This document shows, piece after piece, positions 47,594 through 56,324 of a DNA stretch of 64,000 nt. This DNA comes from Candidatus Kirkpatrickella diaphorinae (GTDB lineage: Bacteria; Pseudomonadota; Alphaproteobacteria; Acetobacterales; Acetobacteraceae). The position numbers and the translations under genes were made by a program. The notes below the pieces were generated by a model. The model saw only the letters and a list, made by a program, of their open reading frames with translations, was not told the DNA's origin and searched no databases. The first letter of the stretch is position 1. Each line of letters starts with the position of its first letter. The stretch is taken from contig NZ_CP107052.1 in the NCBI RefSeq assembly GCF_025736875.1, positions 248,001 to 312,000 of the forward strand. The letters are read 5' to 3'.

Positions 47594-48472
47594 TCAAGTG
47601 ACCGCTTCGACTTCCTCCGAGAGCGCCTCGGCCTCCCTCTTCAGCTTTTTGAAGCTTTGACGGCTGAACGGGATCATCAGCAGATAGACGAGGGCGGCGA
47701 GGGCCAGGGCGGCCCAGGGGTCAGAGATCAGGAAGGTCGCGTAAAGAACCGTCCCAAGCATGATCGGCAGAATATGCCGTGATGGTATCCTGAAGTTCTT
47801 GAACGACCAGACGGGCGTCGTGGAAACCAGCAAAGCTGCGGTCATCATCAACATGATGGCGGAGAGAAGCGGCTGATGAGCGCAGGTAAAGAGCCATTCT
47901 GACTGAATGCGGCGCGCCTCCAACCCCATAAAGAGCGGGAAGAGCACAATCAGCGCCCCCGCAGGCGCCGGGACACCGGTAAAGTAATTCGCGGAATAAG
48001 CAGGTTTGTCATCATCAGCGAGGCTGGCATTAAAACGCGCGAGGCGCAGCGCCATGCAAACCGTAAAAAGGATGCAGGGAATAAAGCCATAGCGCCCCCC
48101 CTCCCATTGCAGCGTCCACAGAAAAAGCAGCAGGGAGGGTGCGACACCGAAACAGACGAAGTCGGACAGGCTGTCAAATTCAGCGCCAAAATGCGATGTC
48201 GCATGCAGAAGCCGCGCAATCCGTCCGTCGAGCCCGTCAATACAGGCGGCGACCAGGAGGGCAATCGCCGCTTCCTCAAACCGGCTTTCAATACCAAAGC
48301 GAATGGCGCTCAACCCGGCACACAGGCCGAGCATCGTCAGAATATTCGGGATCAGCCGGTTAAAGGACAGGCCCCGCACGCGGGGGCGTCGCACACGAAG
48401 GGGGTTGAGGCGTCTTAGGCGCCGCTTTCTGGCTCGGTTATGTGGCATGTTCGCGATATTAAAGTTCTGCAA
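47594..48472 (-). CDS. pssA: CDP-diacylglycerol--serine O-phosphatidyltransferase
   Basis: PssA makes phosphatidylserine from CDP-diacylglycerol and serine, the precursor of phosphatidylethanolamine. The 292-residue protein is the membrane-embedded CDP-alcohol phosphotransferase type (PSS type II), with the motif DG-x-DGR-x-AR-...-G-x-x-x-D-x-x-x-D (Asp79, Asp82, Asp100, Asp104) and about eight hydrophobic segments. The first 38 residues are very Arg-rich. It overlaps the psd end by 14 nt with a TTG start at 48472; ATG 48448 (MPHNRARK) is the alternative. It forms a two-gene unit with psd, the next enzyme in the pathway. Confidence 0.93.
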   Translation of the reverse strand: MQNFNIANMPHNRARKRRLRRLNPLRVRRPRVRGLSFNRLIPNILTMLGLCAGLSAIRFGIESRFEEAAIALLVAACIDGLDGRIARLLHATSHFGAEFDSLSDFVCFGVAPSLLLFLWTLQWEGGRYGFIPCILFTVCMALRLARFNASLADDDKPAYSANYFTGVPAPAGALIVLFPLFMGLEARRIQSEWLFTCAHQPLLSAIMLMMTAALLVSTTPVWSFKNFRIPSRHILPIMLGTVLYATFLISDPWAALALAALVYLLMIPFSRQSFKKLKREAEALSEEVEAVT

Positions 48473-49136
48473 TCACCGTCTCGCCGCCGACCATTTTCTG
48501 ACCGACACTGACCAGAGGCGTAACGCCGTGCGGCAGGTAAAGATCGGTGCGAGAGCCGAAACGGATCAGCCCGAAGCGTTCACCCGGCTCATAAGTGCTG
48601 CCCTCTTCCGCGTAGCAGACGATCCTGCGGGCGATGAGGCCGGCAATTTGGACGATGGCCATATGGCGCCCGTCATCCAGCGTCAGGCGGACTTCATTCC
48701 GCTCATTGAGATCTGAGGCTTTATCGAGACTGGCATTGATGAATTGCCCTTCATGATAGGCGACGCGCGTGACGACCCCCTTTGACGGCATCCGGTTGAT
48801 ATGCACATCCAGTACGGAAAGAAACGTGGCGACGCGCCAGACAGGCTGATCCCCCATATCCAATGCTGCCGGTGGGGTGGCCAGTTCCACCGATGTGATA
48901 TGACCATCCGCCGGCGCGAGAGCCAGGTTGGCGCGGACGGGGGAAACACGTTTCGGGTCGCGGAAAAAATAGAGGCAGAAGGCAAGTCCCGCCAGCCCGA
49001 CATGCCCGACCCAACGCGTCGCCCGCCATGGCGTGGCGCGGCCGATCAGGGTGAGAAGCCCCGTCAAAGCGAGGAAAGGAGTCGCCGCCTTGTGAGGGGG
49101 GGCGATGACGGTTCGGATGGATTGCAAAAGGGACAT
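48459..49136 (-). CDS. psd: Phosphatidylserine decarboxylase (short, PSD-A type)
   Basis: Psd converts phosphatidylserine to phosphatidylethanolamine at the inner membrane using a self-made pyruvoyl group. Start ATG 49136 (MSLLQSIRTV, AAAGG 7 nt upstream) gives 225 residues, the short alphaproteobacterial form. A hydrophobic N-terminal region (about 17-56) precedes FFRDPKR and LAPADGHITS; the self-cleavage site is FGS at 193-195, predicted between Gly194 and Ser195, followed by RTDLYLP. It is transcribed ahead of pssA, overlapping by 14 nt. Confidence 0.93.
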   Translation of the reverse strand: MSLLQSIRTVIAPPHKAATPFLALTGLLTLIGRATPWRATRWVGHVGLAGLAFCLYFFRDPKRVSPVRANLALAPADGHITSVELATPPAALDMGDQPVWRVATFLSVLDVHINRMPSKGVVTRVAYHEGQFINASLDKASDLNERNEVRLTLDDGRHMAIVQIAGLIARRIVCYAEEGSTYEPGERFGLIRFGSRTDLYLPHGVTPLVSVGQKMVGGETVIAEL

Positions 49137-49329
49137 GGTAAAACCTTTACTGCCTGCACCGGCCAGGGTCGTCAAACGATGTCGACCGACCGGCATATGG
49201 AGCGTATCAGCCTGAGACGGCGCCAATCCTACATGATGTCACGCGGTTTAACGAGGGCTTTAGACCGGAAGAGGCACTGGAGAGGGCGACGAGACCCGGA
49301 ACGACGCCGCACAGTCAGGGTGCATCCCC

Positions 49330-50217
49330 TTAAGTCGGAAAAAACTGTCGGACAATACGGCGTGTGATTTCCGCGATGAGGCGATCCTGCGCCCGGCGAC
49401 TCAGCGTCGTGCCTGTGAGATATATGGCGACCGACATCATCGTGCCGTCACGGAGATTGACAAGACCAATATCGCCGCGCGTGCCATGTGCGCCCGCGCC
49501 GGATTTGTCATAGACATCCGCCTTGCGCCCCAGCCCGGATTGTATCAGGGAGGATGTCAGTGGGGCATTGCGCATCCAATAAGTGAGGCGTCGCCGGGAG
49601 GGGCGGGACAGGACGTTACCGGTCAAAATCTTTTCAATATTGCGGCGCATCGCCTCGGGAGAGGTCGTATCTCGTTCATCACCGGCTTCCGCCGCGTTCA
49701 AAGCCGGTTCATAACGGTCGAGGCGGGAGACAGGGTCATTGATCTGCCTTGCAAATCGCGTCCAGCCCGCCGGGCCGCCTAATTCCTGCAAGATGAGATT
49801 GGCTGCACTATTGTCGCTCTGCCGGAAGGCGGCAGCGCAGATCGCGTTCAAAGACATACCGCCTTCATGAAGGTGGCGTTTCGCGACAGGCGCGTAGAAT
49901 TGAATGTCCCTCTCCGTATAGCGGATAAATTGTCGCAAGTCCCGCTTGCCCGAGTCCACCAGCGCCAATAAGGCAGCAACCGAGATGAATTTATGCGTGC
50001 TGCACATCGGGAAAAGCTGGTCAGGCTGAAATGCCAGCATGCGCCTTTCACCGTGAAGCCGCGCGGAAAAACCGATCCGACCACCCGTGCGCTTCTGTAA
50101 GGCGTCGATATCTCGCGCCCCGCTGAAATCCGCGATTTCCGCGCCGAAAGCCCGTGGCGCCAGCACAGCGCTGATGCCTGAAGCCAGAATTTCTCGGCGG
50201 GTCGAGCGGTGAGACAT
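49330..50217 (-). CDS. Class A beta-lactamase with twin-arginine signal
   Basis: The 295-residue serine beta-lactamase hydrolyses beta-lactams in the periplasm. All class A elements are present: Ser73-x-x-Lys76 (STHK), Ser134-Asp-Asn136, Glu170-x-x-x-Asn174 (RYEPALN) and Lys238-Ser-Gly240 (KSG where most have KTG). With ATG 50217 the N-terminus is MSHRSTRREILASGISAV, a TRR-x-I-L twin-arginine type signal ending near AFGA (residue 26), so export by TatBC is likely. ATG 50274 would bury this motif. No ampR-type regulator is adjacent. It is monocistronic between psd and gloB. Confidence 0.9.
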   Translation of the reverse strand: MSHRSTRREILASGISAVLAPRAFGAEIADFSGARDIDALQKRTGGRIGFSARLHGERRMLAFQPDQLFPMCSTHKFISVAALLALVDSGKRDLRQFIRYTERDIQFYAPVAKRHLHEGGMSLNAICAAAFRQSDNSAANLILQELGGPAGWTRFARQINDPVSRLDRYEPALNAAEAGDERDTTSPEAMRRNIEKILTGNVLSRPSRRRLTYWMRNAPLTSSLIQSGLGRKADVYDKSGAGAHGTRGDIGLVNLRDGTMMSVAIYLTGTTLSRRAQDRLIAEITRRIVRQFFPT

Positions 50218-50379
50218 TGTTCGGGCGCCTCGCAAAGTCAGGTGAAGCGCGTTGCGTCCTTCTGCGCGCATCAACGCAGTCTGCCGTAAAAACGCCCGTT
50301 CGACACGTTCCTTTTTTCGACAGGCGTCGGGACGTGCTATTCCCTGTCAGGCGTTCTTATTTAAAGCGGTGAGACCAGG

Positions 50380-51099
50380 ATGAAAATGCACGTCACCCCC
50401 CTGCGAGCTTTCGGGGATAATTACATATGGATGATCCATGATCCGCAAACCGGCACGATTGCGGTGGTGGACCCTGGCGAGGCCGCACCCGTTTTCGAAG
50501 CGTTGGAAAATGCATCGTTGGATGCAATTTTGCTGACCCATCACCATCAGGACCATATTGGCGGTGCGGAGGCTTTACGGTCAGTCACAGGGGCGCGCAT
50601 CATCGGGGCGGCGTCCCAGGCGCATCGATTGCCGCGCCTTGATGTGGCCGTCAAAGAAGGGGACGTCATTGAGGTGGGGGCCTTGCGCGGCAACGTCATG
50701 GAAACGCCCGGCCATGTGCTGGGGCATCTCAGCTTTTTCTTCCCGGAAGGGCCGGCTTTATTCAGTGGAGACACGTTATTCAGCATGGGCTGCGGTCGCC
50801 TGTTTGAGGGGACGCCGGAAATGATGTTCCAAACGCTTAAGAAATACGCCGCCCTGCCCGACGAGACGAAACTCTATTGCGGGCATGAATATACATTGTC
50901 CAACCTCGCTTTCGCCCGCACGCTCAACCCCAATGATGATGCTCTCCGCGCTTACGATCTGAAAGCGCGGGCCTTACGTGACGCCGGGCAGCCGACCCTG
51001 CCAAGCCTTCTGGGGGAGGAGCGGCAGCTCAATCCGTTCCTAACCGCCAATTCGAGTGGGAAACTTGGCCAGTTGCGGGCTTTGAAAGATTCCTTCTGA
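50380..51099 (+). CDS. gloB: Hydroxyacylglutathione hydrolase (glyoxalase II)
   Basis: GloB hydrolyses S-lactoylglutathione to lactate and glutathione, finishing methylglyoxal detoxification. The 239-residue protein has the metallo-beta-lactamase fold with binuclear metal motif THHHQDH (His54, His56, Asp58, His59), GHVLGHLSFFF, SGDTLFSMGCGRLFEGTPEMM, CGHEYTLSNLAFA, and the glyoxalase II C-terminal helical domain with LPSLLGEERQLNPFL. Near the ATG, GAGACCAGG is upstream. It is convergent with the DUF2125 gene, 5 nt between the stops. Confidence 0.95.
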   Translation: MKMHVTPLRAFGDNYIWMIHDPQTGTIAVVDPGEAAPVFEALENASLDAILLTHHHQDHIGGAEALRSVTGARIIGAASQAHRLPRLDVAVKEGDVIEVGALRGNVMETPGHVLGHLSFFFPEGPALFSGDTLFSMGCGRLFEGTPEMMFQTLKKYAALPDETKLYCGHEYTLSNLAFARTLNPNDDALRAYDLKARALRDAGQPTLPSLLGEERQLNPFLTANSSGKLGQLRALKDSF

Positions 51100-51104
51100 C
51101 CGCG

Positions 51105-52100
51105 TCAGGAGGGGGAAGAAAAGGTAAGCGCGTCGAAAAGCGTCCGTAACTGCCCATGTGCGGCGGGTTCTATCTGCCAGTGCTGAACGCGGAGGCTGAA
51201 AATAACGTGGTCGGGCACGTCTCCATCCATTTTCTCCAGCAAGTCCAACAGACGCGCGCGGGCGGCGTCCTCTAACGGTGATTGATGCGCGCTGCGCCAA
51301 CCTTCAATGGCTGACTTGATGTTCCACATTTCAGTCGTCAATTCTCCATCGCCCTGACCATCAATTTTACCTGACAAAAGCATGGCGAGCGGACCGACAT
51401 GCCCCGCGACCTGCTGAATATAGGCGCGGCTCAAGTGAAGGGTGCCGGAAGCGGCTTCGCGCTTCAAATCAAGCGCCGCCTTGATTTGCGCGTCTGTGAG
51501 CGTCATGGAGAGCAGCGGAAAAGACGCGGCATTATCCGTTCCAAATGTCGGCGACGAAGTGAGCCGATTAGACCGAGCGGAGAGGGCGACGCTGAGAAGC
51601 TTCTGCGCATCCGGTGGCTGGATGAGGACATCGCCATCCAAATGCGGTGCCGCGACGGAGAAAGCGGGCTCAGACCGGGAAACAATGGAAAGATCGGTGA
51701 CGCGGAAGCCTGTCCACCGGCCCAGGCGATTGAGCTTGAGATGGACGGACGAAGCGGTCACAACATCCCCCTCATCACGCCGCGCGATCACAGTCGAGAA
51801 ATCAAGGCGCGGCCGCAAAAAAAGGTGATGGGTCACGGTGAGGGCGCGCGCTGAAAAATGGTGCCGCGCATCATCAATCATATCGATGTCACGATAAGTG
51901 AGCGCCGCCCCGAACAGGCGCGTCTGCTTTTGGATTGCCGGGTTATGAGCCATGTGCCAGCCATGTGCTTCCAACGCGATGATCGCGTGATGCATCTGTT
52001 GGTCAAGCATATGACGGGCCGACCAGGACGCCGTCACATGGGCGATGATTGTGCAAATGAGGCACACGGAAAAGCTTTTGATCAGCGTCCACGTGGTCAT
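51105..52100 (-). CDS. DUF2125-like envelope protein
   Basis: The 331-residue protein has an N-terminal membrane anchor/signal (TTWTLIKSFSVCLICTIIAHVTASWSA, about 2-27) and a large periplasmic beta-rich part, with LTYRDIDMIDDARHHFSARALTV, VTASSVHLKLNRLG and repeated hydrophobic/polar alternation as in DUF2125 and AsmA-like lipid-handling proteins. Start ATG 52100 is chosen since it begins at the signal; AAGGA lies about 10 nt upstream. The frame is open to 52226 without signal character. Function unknown; the family assignment is by overall architecture. Confidence 0.6.
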   Translation of the reverse strand: MTTWTLIKSFSVCLICTIIAHVTASWSARHMLDQQMHHAIIALEAHGWHMAHNPAIQKQTRLFGAALTYRDIDMIDDARHHFSARALTVTHHLFLRPRLDFSTVIARRDEGDVVTASSVHLKLNRLGRWTGFRVTDLSIVSRSEPAFSVAAPHLDGDVLIQPPDAQKLLSVALSARSNRLTSSPTFGTDNAASFPLLSMTLTDAQIKAALDLKREAASGTLHLSRAYIQQVAGHVGPLAMLLSGKIDGQGDGELTTEMWNIKSAIEGWRSAHQSPLEDAARARLLDLLEKMDGDVPDHVIFSLRVQHWQIEPAAHGQLRTLFDALTFSSPS

Positions 52101-52288
52101 AAAGAGGCGTCCTTTAAGGTCACGTTTCGGGTTCGAAGCGGTTTTCTCCTGACTTCCCCGCGATTCCCGGTGAGTCAAGTTATCCCCAGCGCGCGTTCCG
52201 AGTTTCTTAACTAAAATTTTTGCCAACGCGGCATGTTTTGTTGAAAAACGAAGCGTATCGGGTCCCGGCGGGGGGTGGGGTCTTAATA

Positions 52289-52318
52289 AACGGGAAATAC
52301 CGTATCCCCGTTGTTTTT
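52289..52318. terminator. Bidirectional hairpin after plsC
   Basis: AACGGG (52289-52294) and CCCGTT (52307-52312) form a 6 bp stem, with TTTATTAA following on the minus (plsC) strand and GTTTTT on the plus strand. It lies 48 nt after the plsC stop and before the DUF2125 start, so it probably ends the plsC message. Confidence 0.45.
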
Positions 52319-52365
52319 ACTTATAAAAATCAGGGTAGAGAGAGTCGTTTCGTTTCCGGTGTCGT

Positions 52366-53169
52366 TCAGCCCGGCGCGTCGAGGGCCGCGCCTTTATTCC
52401 CTTGGGGCATGGCTGGGACAATGTTCTCCTCAGTTACGTCCACAGAGTTATCCACATGGTTATACAAGCCCCCGGATTTTTCCAGCGCCTGCCAGGAGGC
52501 ATCGATCGTGGCGATGAGGTTTCCGCGGCTGCTATCCATGGCCAAAGCGGGGCCGATGACGATTTTCAACGTGCCCGGAAATTTCGTCCAACCTTTACGG
52601 GGCCAGAAAAGACCTGAATTTGTGGCAACAGGGACGACGGGCGCATTGGCCTGCTTCGCCAGCGCCATGATGCCGGGCTGGAGTGGCACGCGTTCTCCCG
52701 GTTTGACGCGCGTGCCCTGCGGGAAGATGATCACCTGACGTCGGTCATCGAAACGATCCTGTGTATCCCGGATCAGGCAGCGAAGCGCTTTTGACCCGGC
52801 GGAGCGCTCGACCGGGATCATCCCGGATAATATCAGCATCGGGCCGACAAGCGGGATGCGTGTCAATTCCTTCTTGATGATATAGGCTGGCCTCTCAACA
52901 AGATTCATCCAGACGAACCCGTCAAAAAACGATTGATGTTGAGAGGCAATCAGGCACGGCGTGTTGGGGATGTTTTCCCGTCCGATAATGACGATTTCAA
53001 TCCCGCATATTTTGCTGAGCCCCAGAAGCGTCAGGCGGCTCCAGAGCCGGGCATAGGTCAATGCGCAATCCTGGCGCTTGAGGAGGCGGAGCGGCAATGC
53101 GCCCAGTCCCATGATAATGGTCAGTATAAAAAAATAGAGCTGGAAAAATATGCTTCGCGCGACGCGCAT
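52366..53169 (-). CDS. plsC: 1-acyl-sn-glycerol-3-phosphate acyltransferase
   Basis: PlsC adds the second acyl chain to lysophosphatidic acid, making phosphatidic acid at the inner membrane. The 267-residue protein has a hydrophobic N-terminus (about 7-30, FFQLYFFILTIIMGLGALPL), the catalytic HQSFFD box (His78, Asp83), MIPVERSAGSKAL, and the substrate-binding FPQGTR (149-154; most families have FPEGTR). ATG 53169 is used. It follows the DUF218 gene after 57 nt on the same strand, giving the order membrane protein, DUF218, plsC. Confidence 0.92.
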   Translation of the reverse strand: MRVARSIFFQLYFFILTIIMGLGALPLRLLKRQDCALTYARLWSRLTLLGLSKICGIEIVIIGRENIPNTPCLIASQHQSFFDGFVWMNLVERPAYIIKKELTRIPLVGPMLILSGMIPVERSAGSKALRCLIRDTQDRFDDRRQVIIFPQGTRVKPGERVPLQPGIMALAKQANAPVVPVATNSGLFWPRKGWTKFPGTLKIVIGPALAMDSSRGNLIATIDASWQALEKSGGLYNHVDNSVDVTEENIVPAMPQGNKGAALDAPG

Positions 53170-53226
53170 GACGTGTCCCTACCAATGTTCCCAAACGTGC
53201 GAAGGTGGCACGCTGTGTCAAGATAA

Positions 53227-53898
53227 TCAAATGTCAGGTTTCAGATTTTTCCCACGTGAAAAACGCAGTAGCGAGCCGAGCCATTTCATATATTCGACAG
53301 TCAGAAGGCGCGCTGTGTAAAGGCTGGAAGGGTGTCGCAGGGCGGGCGATTGAATGGGGTACGGGTAAAGTTCAACTTCCGGGACGGCGCGATGGATTTC
53401 CATAATGGCGCGGCGCACGTGATATCCGGCCGTGACAACCAACAGCGTATGAATTTGGTGCGCCCGCACCCAACCTGCCGTTTCAGCAGCATTGCCAATT
53501 GTTGAAATCGCGCGTCGGCCGAGCGTGATATGGTCGGACGGCAGAGGTGAGAGGGGTGAACCCTCACGCAGCCGCAATTGCGGCAGGGTCGTACGCGCAC
53601 CCACGCCGGAGATCAATAGATCCCGTCCGAACCCACGTTCGAGAAGGTCAATGGCAACCTCGACACGCTCCGCACCGCCCGTAAGTGCGACAATCCCGTC
53701 ACATCTGACGAGGTCATAGCGGCTGCGCATGGCGTCGAGGCTGAACAGAACCAGCCCCGTTAACCACGCGGCGGCCAGTAAGGCGACGCCCGGCAGAATG
53801 AGGCGGCGCATCATGGCACGATGTCTTGAAAGCGATGGGGGGAGGGAAATGCGCAATCTGCCATCATCCCGGGTGAGGTCAGATCCGCCGTCCCGCAT
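53227..53898 (-). CDS. DUF218 (YdcF-like) membrane protein
   Basis: The 223-residue protein has one membrane helix (about 30-52, LILPGVALLAAAWLTGLVLFSL) and a DUF218 domain: CDGIVALTGGAERVEVAIDLLERG, ISGVGARTTL, NAAETAGWVRAHQIHTLLVVTAGYHVRRAIMEIHRAVP. Members of this fold act in envelope metabolism (SanA/YdcF/ElyC-like), with unknown substrate. ATG 53898 overlaps the upstream gene end by 20 nt; ATG 53814 (MMRRLILPG) is the alternative and would place the helix at the N-terminus. It probably forms an operon with plsC downstream. Confidence 0.82.
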   Translation of the reverse strand: MRDGGSDLTRDDGRLRISLPPSLSRHRAMMRRLILPGVALLAAAWLTGLVLFSLDAMRSRYDLVRCDGIVALTGGAERVEVAIDLLERGFGRDLLISGVGARTTLPQLRLREGSPLSPLPSDHITLGRRAISTIGNAAETAGWVRAHQIHTLLVVTAGYHVRRAIMEIHRAVPEVELYPYPIQSPALRHPSSLYTARLLTVEYMKWLGSLLRFSRGKNLKPDI

Positions 53899-54283
53899 AG
53901 ACCGCCACGGTAGAGGCGATGGCCGCGACGAGCATCATCAGAAAGCCGTCAAAGACCAGATTGGAGGCTGTCAATGTCAGGCCTGAAAATGAAAGATGGG
54001 CGGGCACGATATTGTCGAGCGAGCCCAGATTAATGTCAGACTGCGCGGACACCATCTTCGCTTTATCCGCCAATAAATTCGTTAAAGAGGGCGCGATCTT
54101 CCAAATAATACCGGCGATGAGGGCAATCGGCGCAAAAAATTCTGCAATCTGCTGGAAGAAATGCGCGGCACAGTAAAGCGCCGCGAAAAACAGGCCGCGA
54201 ATACCGATGAAACGGCGTTCCGGGCTGTAGGAAGATGCTGCCCGTGGCGCGTGTCCCATGGGGGCGCGTAAATCAGGGTCCAT
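53879..54283 (-). CDS. Small two-helix membrane protein of unknown function
   Basis: The 134-residue protein has a polar N-terminus (1-27) and hydrophobic segments at about 30-60 (LFFAALYCAAHFFQQIAEFFAPIALIAGIIW) and 109-128 (LVFDGFLMMLVAAIASTVAVY). Between them is a loop with DKAKMVSAQSDINLGSLDN. It ends YAGRRI and its stop is 20 nt inside the DUF218 frame, so it is translationally coupled to DUF218 and plsC. I do not recognise the family. Many alphaproteobacteria carry ftsE-ftsX ahead of DUF218-plsC; neither is present here. Confidence 0.6.
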   Translation of the reverse strand: MDPDLRAPMGHAPRAASSYSPERRFIGIRGLFFAALYCAAHFFQQIAEFFAPIALIAGIIWKIAPSLTNLLADKAKMVSAQSDINLGSLDNIVPAHLSFSGLTLTASNLVFDGFLMMLVAAIASTVAVYAGRRI

Positions 54284-54452
54284 TTTGATTATCCCAACAA
54301 CATGATCGAACTTGTCCTGAAGGGCTTCCTGCCCTGCCTCTCAAATCTCTCTCAGAGGTAGCCTTGGACAATGTTAAATGCAATGATCCAAATGTGAAAC
54401 TATTTGGCCGTTACATGGATGCAGGACGCGGCAGGGAGGGGATCCGGCCCGG

Positions 54453-56324
54453 ATGACGTTGACGAATGAAAAACCGCTCATCCTTCTCGTGGAACCTCAT
54501 GACGCCGCCGCCTTGCCGCTGACCGAACTGCTTGAGGGGCAGGGCTTCACGGTGGTCCGCGCGCTGACGGGTGAGGCCGCCCTTGCCGGTTTTGAACTCT
54601 CTCGCCCCGACCTCATCGTATCCGACTACCAGTTGCCGGGCATGAATGGCGGGCAGATGGTGCGACAGATCCGTATGAACACCCAGTCGCGTTCAACGCC
54701 CATCCTCATGCTGACGGAGGATGGGGGGCTGGGCCATACGCGTGAGGGGCTCGAAAGCGGCGCTGATGCATATCTCTCCAAATCCGCCCATCCGGACCTC
54801 ATTATTCTGCGGATGCGCGCGCTTTTGCGGGACGGTTCGGACTTCTTGCAGGCGGAGACAGCGGGGTCCTTCCGGCGGGCGCGCATCGTCATCGTGACGC
54901 GCCCCCTTGAGGCAGATGAGGATGATGCGGTGGACCGGCCCGCCCGATGGGCGCGAACTGACGATGGCACGTCGCTCGGGGAACTTCTGTGGCGGGATGG
55001 GCACACTGTCACAACGGTTTCCGGGTCAAGTGAGATGATCCAGGGAGGGTGGTTCAGTGGAGATGAGGGGCCTGATCTTCTGATTCTCGATCTGACGGCG
55101 CCCCATGGCGATAGTGACAGTTTCTGCCGGAGTATCGATGCGCGGCGGCAAGATGTGGTGGAGGCTGGTGCGGCGGCTTTCCGCATTATCGGTGTGGTGG
55201 AGGCTGAGCAGTTCCGGCGTCATTCCTCGGCTTTTCTGTTCGATGCGGGCGTTGATGACCTCGTCCCGGATGACACCGCGCCAGAGGTGCTCGCATTGCG
55301 CATCAAGGTCATGGTGCAGCGTAAACTGGCGCAGGACGCGCTGCGGGAGGAGGAAATCCGCCGCCAGGTGCGGGAAGTCGCCTTCCAGACAGCGCGGAAT
55401 GAGGCGCGGGCCGTCGCGGCGAAAGCTGCCATCGCCGAGGCCCTTGCCCAGGCGAATGCCGAACTGGCGGAAGCCAATGCGCGATTGCTTGAAACGCAAT
55501 CCCAACTGGTGCAGACGGCCAAAATGGCGTCGCTGGGGGAGCTGGTGGCGGGCATCGCGCATGAAATCAACAACCCGCTGGCTTTCATTATCGCGCATGA
55601 GGAGACAATCGCGCGCGTCCTGGATGAACTCGCCAACCCACCCGAGGTGCTGACGGATAAGGTGCGGTCCGACCTTATCGGGAAATGCATCAATCGTACC
55701 GGCGCCATGCGCATGGGCCTTCAGAGGATCCAGAACCTCGTCCTGAGCCTGAGACGTTTCTCCCGCCTGGATGAAAGCGCTTTTCGACAAATTGACGTGT
55801 TCGAGGCGATTGATGGCTCCCTCGCCTTACTGTCACATAAATTTGGTGGCGACATTATCGTGGAGCGTCACCTTGCCGCCCCCCGTACCCTCATCTGCCA
55901 GTCAGCACTGGTCAATCAGGCTGTGATGAATATGGTCAGCAATGCGGCGGACGCGATCCGCGCGGAGGGGGCGCCGGTCAACCCGGCACCGGGTGCCGCG
56001 CTGGGCCGTATCGTGATTGAAACATCGCTCCAGCAATCGGAGGAAGGGGCTTTTTACGTCATCAGCGTCGCAGATGATGGGCCCGGCGTGCCTGCCGCCA
56101 TTAAAGGCCGGGTATTTGAGCCATTTTTTACCACGAAGCCCGTGGGAGAGGGGACGGGGCTGGGCCTCGCCATTGCTTATGGCGTCATCGATGCGCACGG
56201 CGGCAATATTGAGGTCAGTGAAGCGCGTCTCAAAGGGGGGCGCGGGGATGGCGCGCGCTTCACAATGACAATACCGGTCAAATGGACGCCATCCGGACTC
56301 GAAACAATAGGAAAAACAGAATGA
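54453..56324 (+). CDS. Hybrid histidine kinase, double-receiver type
   Basis: The 623-residue cytoplasmic kinase has no membrane segment. Order: receiver 1 (about 8-125; phosphoacceptor Asp58 in IVSDYQLPGM, Lys in LSKSAHP), degenerate receiver-like domain (about 142-283, LLILDLTAPHG), an Ala/Glu-rich coiled coil (about 285-355), a HisKA domain with His370 (GELVAGIAHEINNP), and an HATPase with DDGPGVP (541-547), FFTTK and GTGLGLAIAYG. GGGAGGGG lies 9 nt before ATG 54453. The next kinase overlaps its stop (ATGA). There is no DNA-binding output domain. Confidence 0.88.
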   Translation: MTLTNEKPLILLVEPHDAAALPLTELLEGQGFTVVRALTGEAALAGFELSRPDLIVSDYQLPGMNGGQMVRQIRMNTQSRSTPILMLTEDGGLGHTREGLESGADAYLSKSAHPDLIILRMRALLRDGSDFLQAETAGSFRRARIVIVTRPLEADEDDAVDRPARWARTDDGTSLGELLWRDGHTVTTVSGSSEMIQGGWFSGDEGPDLLILDLTAPHGDSDSFCRSIDARRQDVVEAGAAAFRIIGVVEAEQFRRHSSAFLFDAGVDDLVPDDTAPEVLALRIKVMVQRKLAQDALREEEIRRQVREVAFQTARNEARAVAAKAAIAEALAQANAELAEANARLLETQSQLVQTAKMASLGELVAGIAHEINNPLAFIIAHEETIARVLDELANPPEVLTDKVRSDLIGKCINRTGAMRMGLQRIQNLVLSLRRFSRLDESAFRQIDVFEAIDGSLALLSHKFGGDIIVERHLAAPRTLICQSALVNQAVMNMVSNAADAIRAEGAPVNPAPGAALGRIVIETSLQQSEEGAFYVISVADDGPGVPAAIKGRVFEPFFTTKPVGEGTGLGLAIAYGVIDAHGGNIEVSEARLKGGRGDGARFTMTIPVKWTPSGLETIGKTE

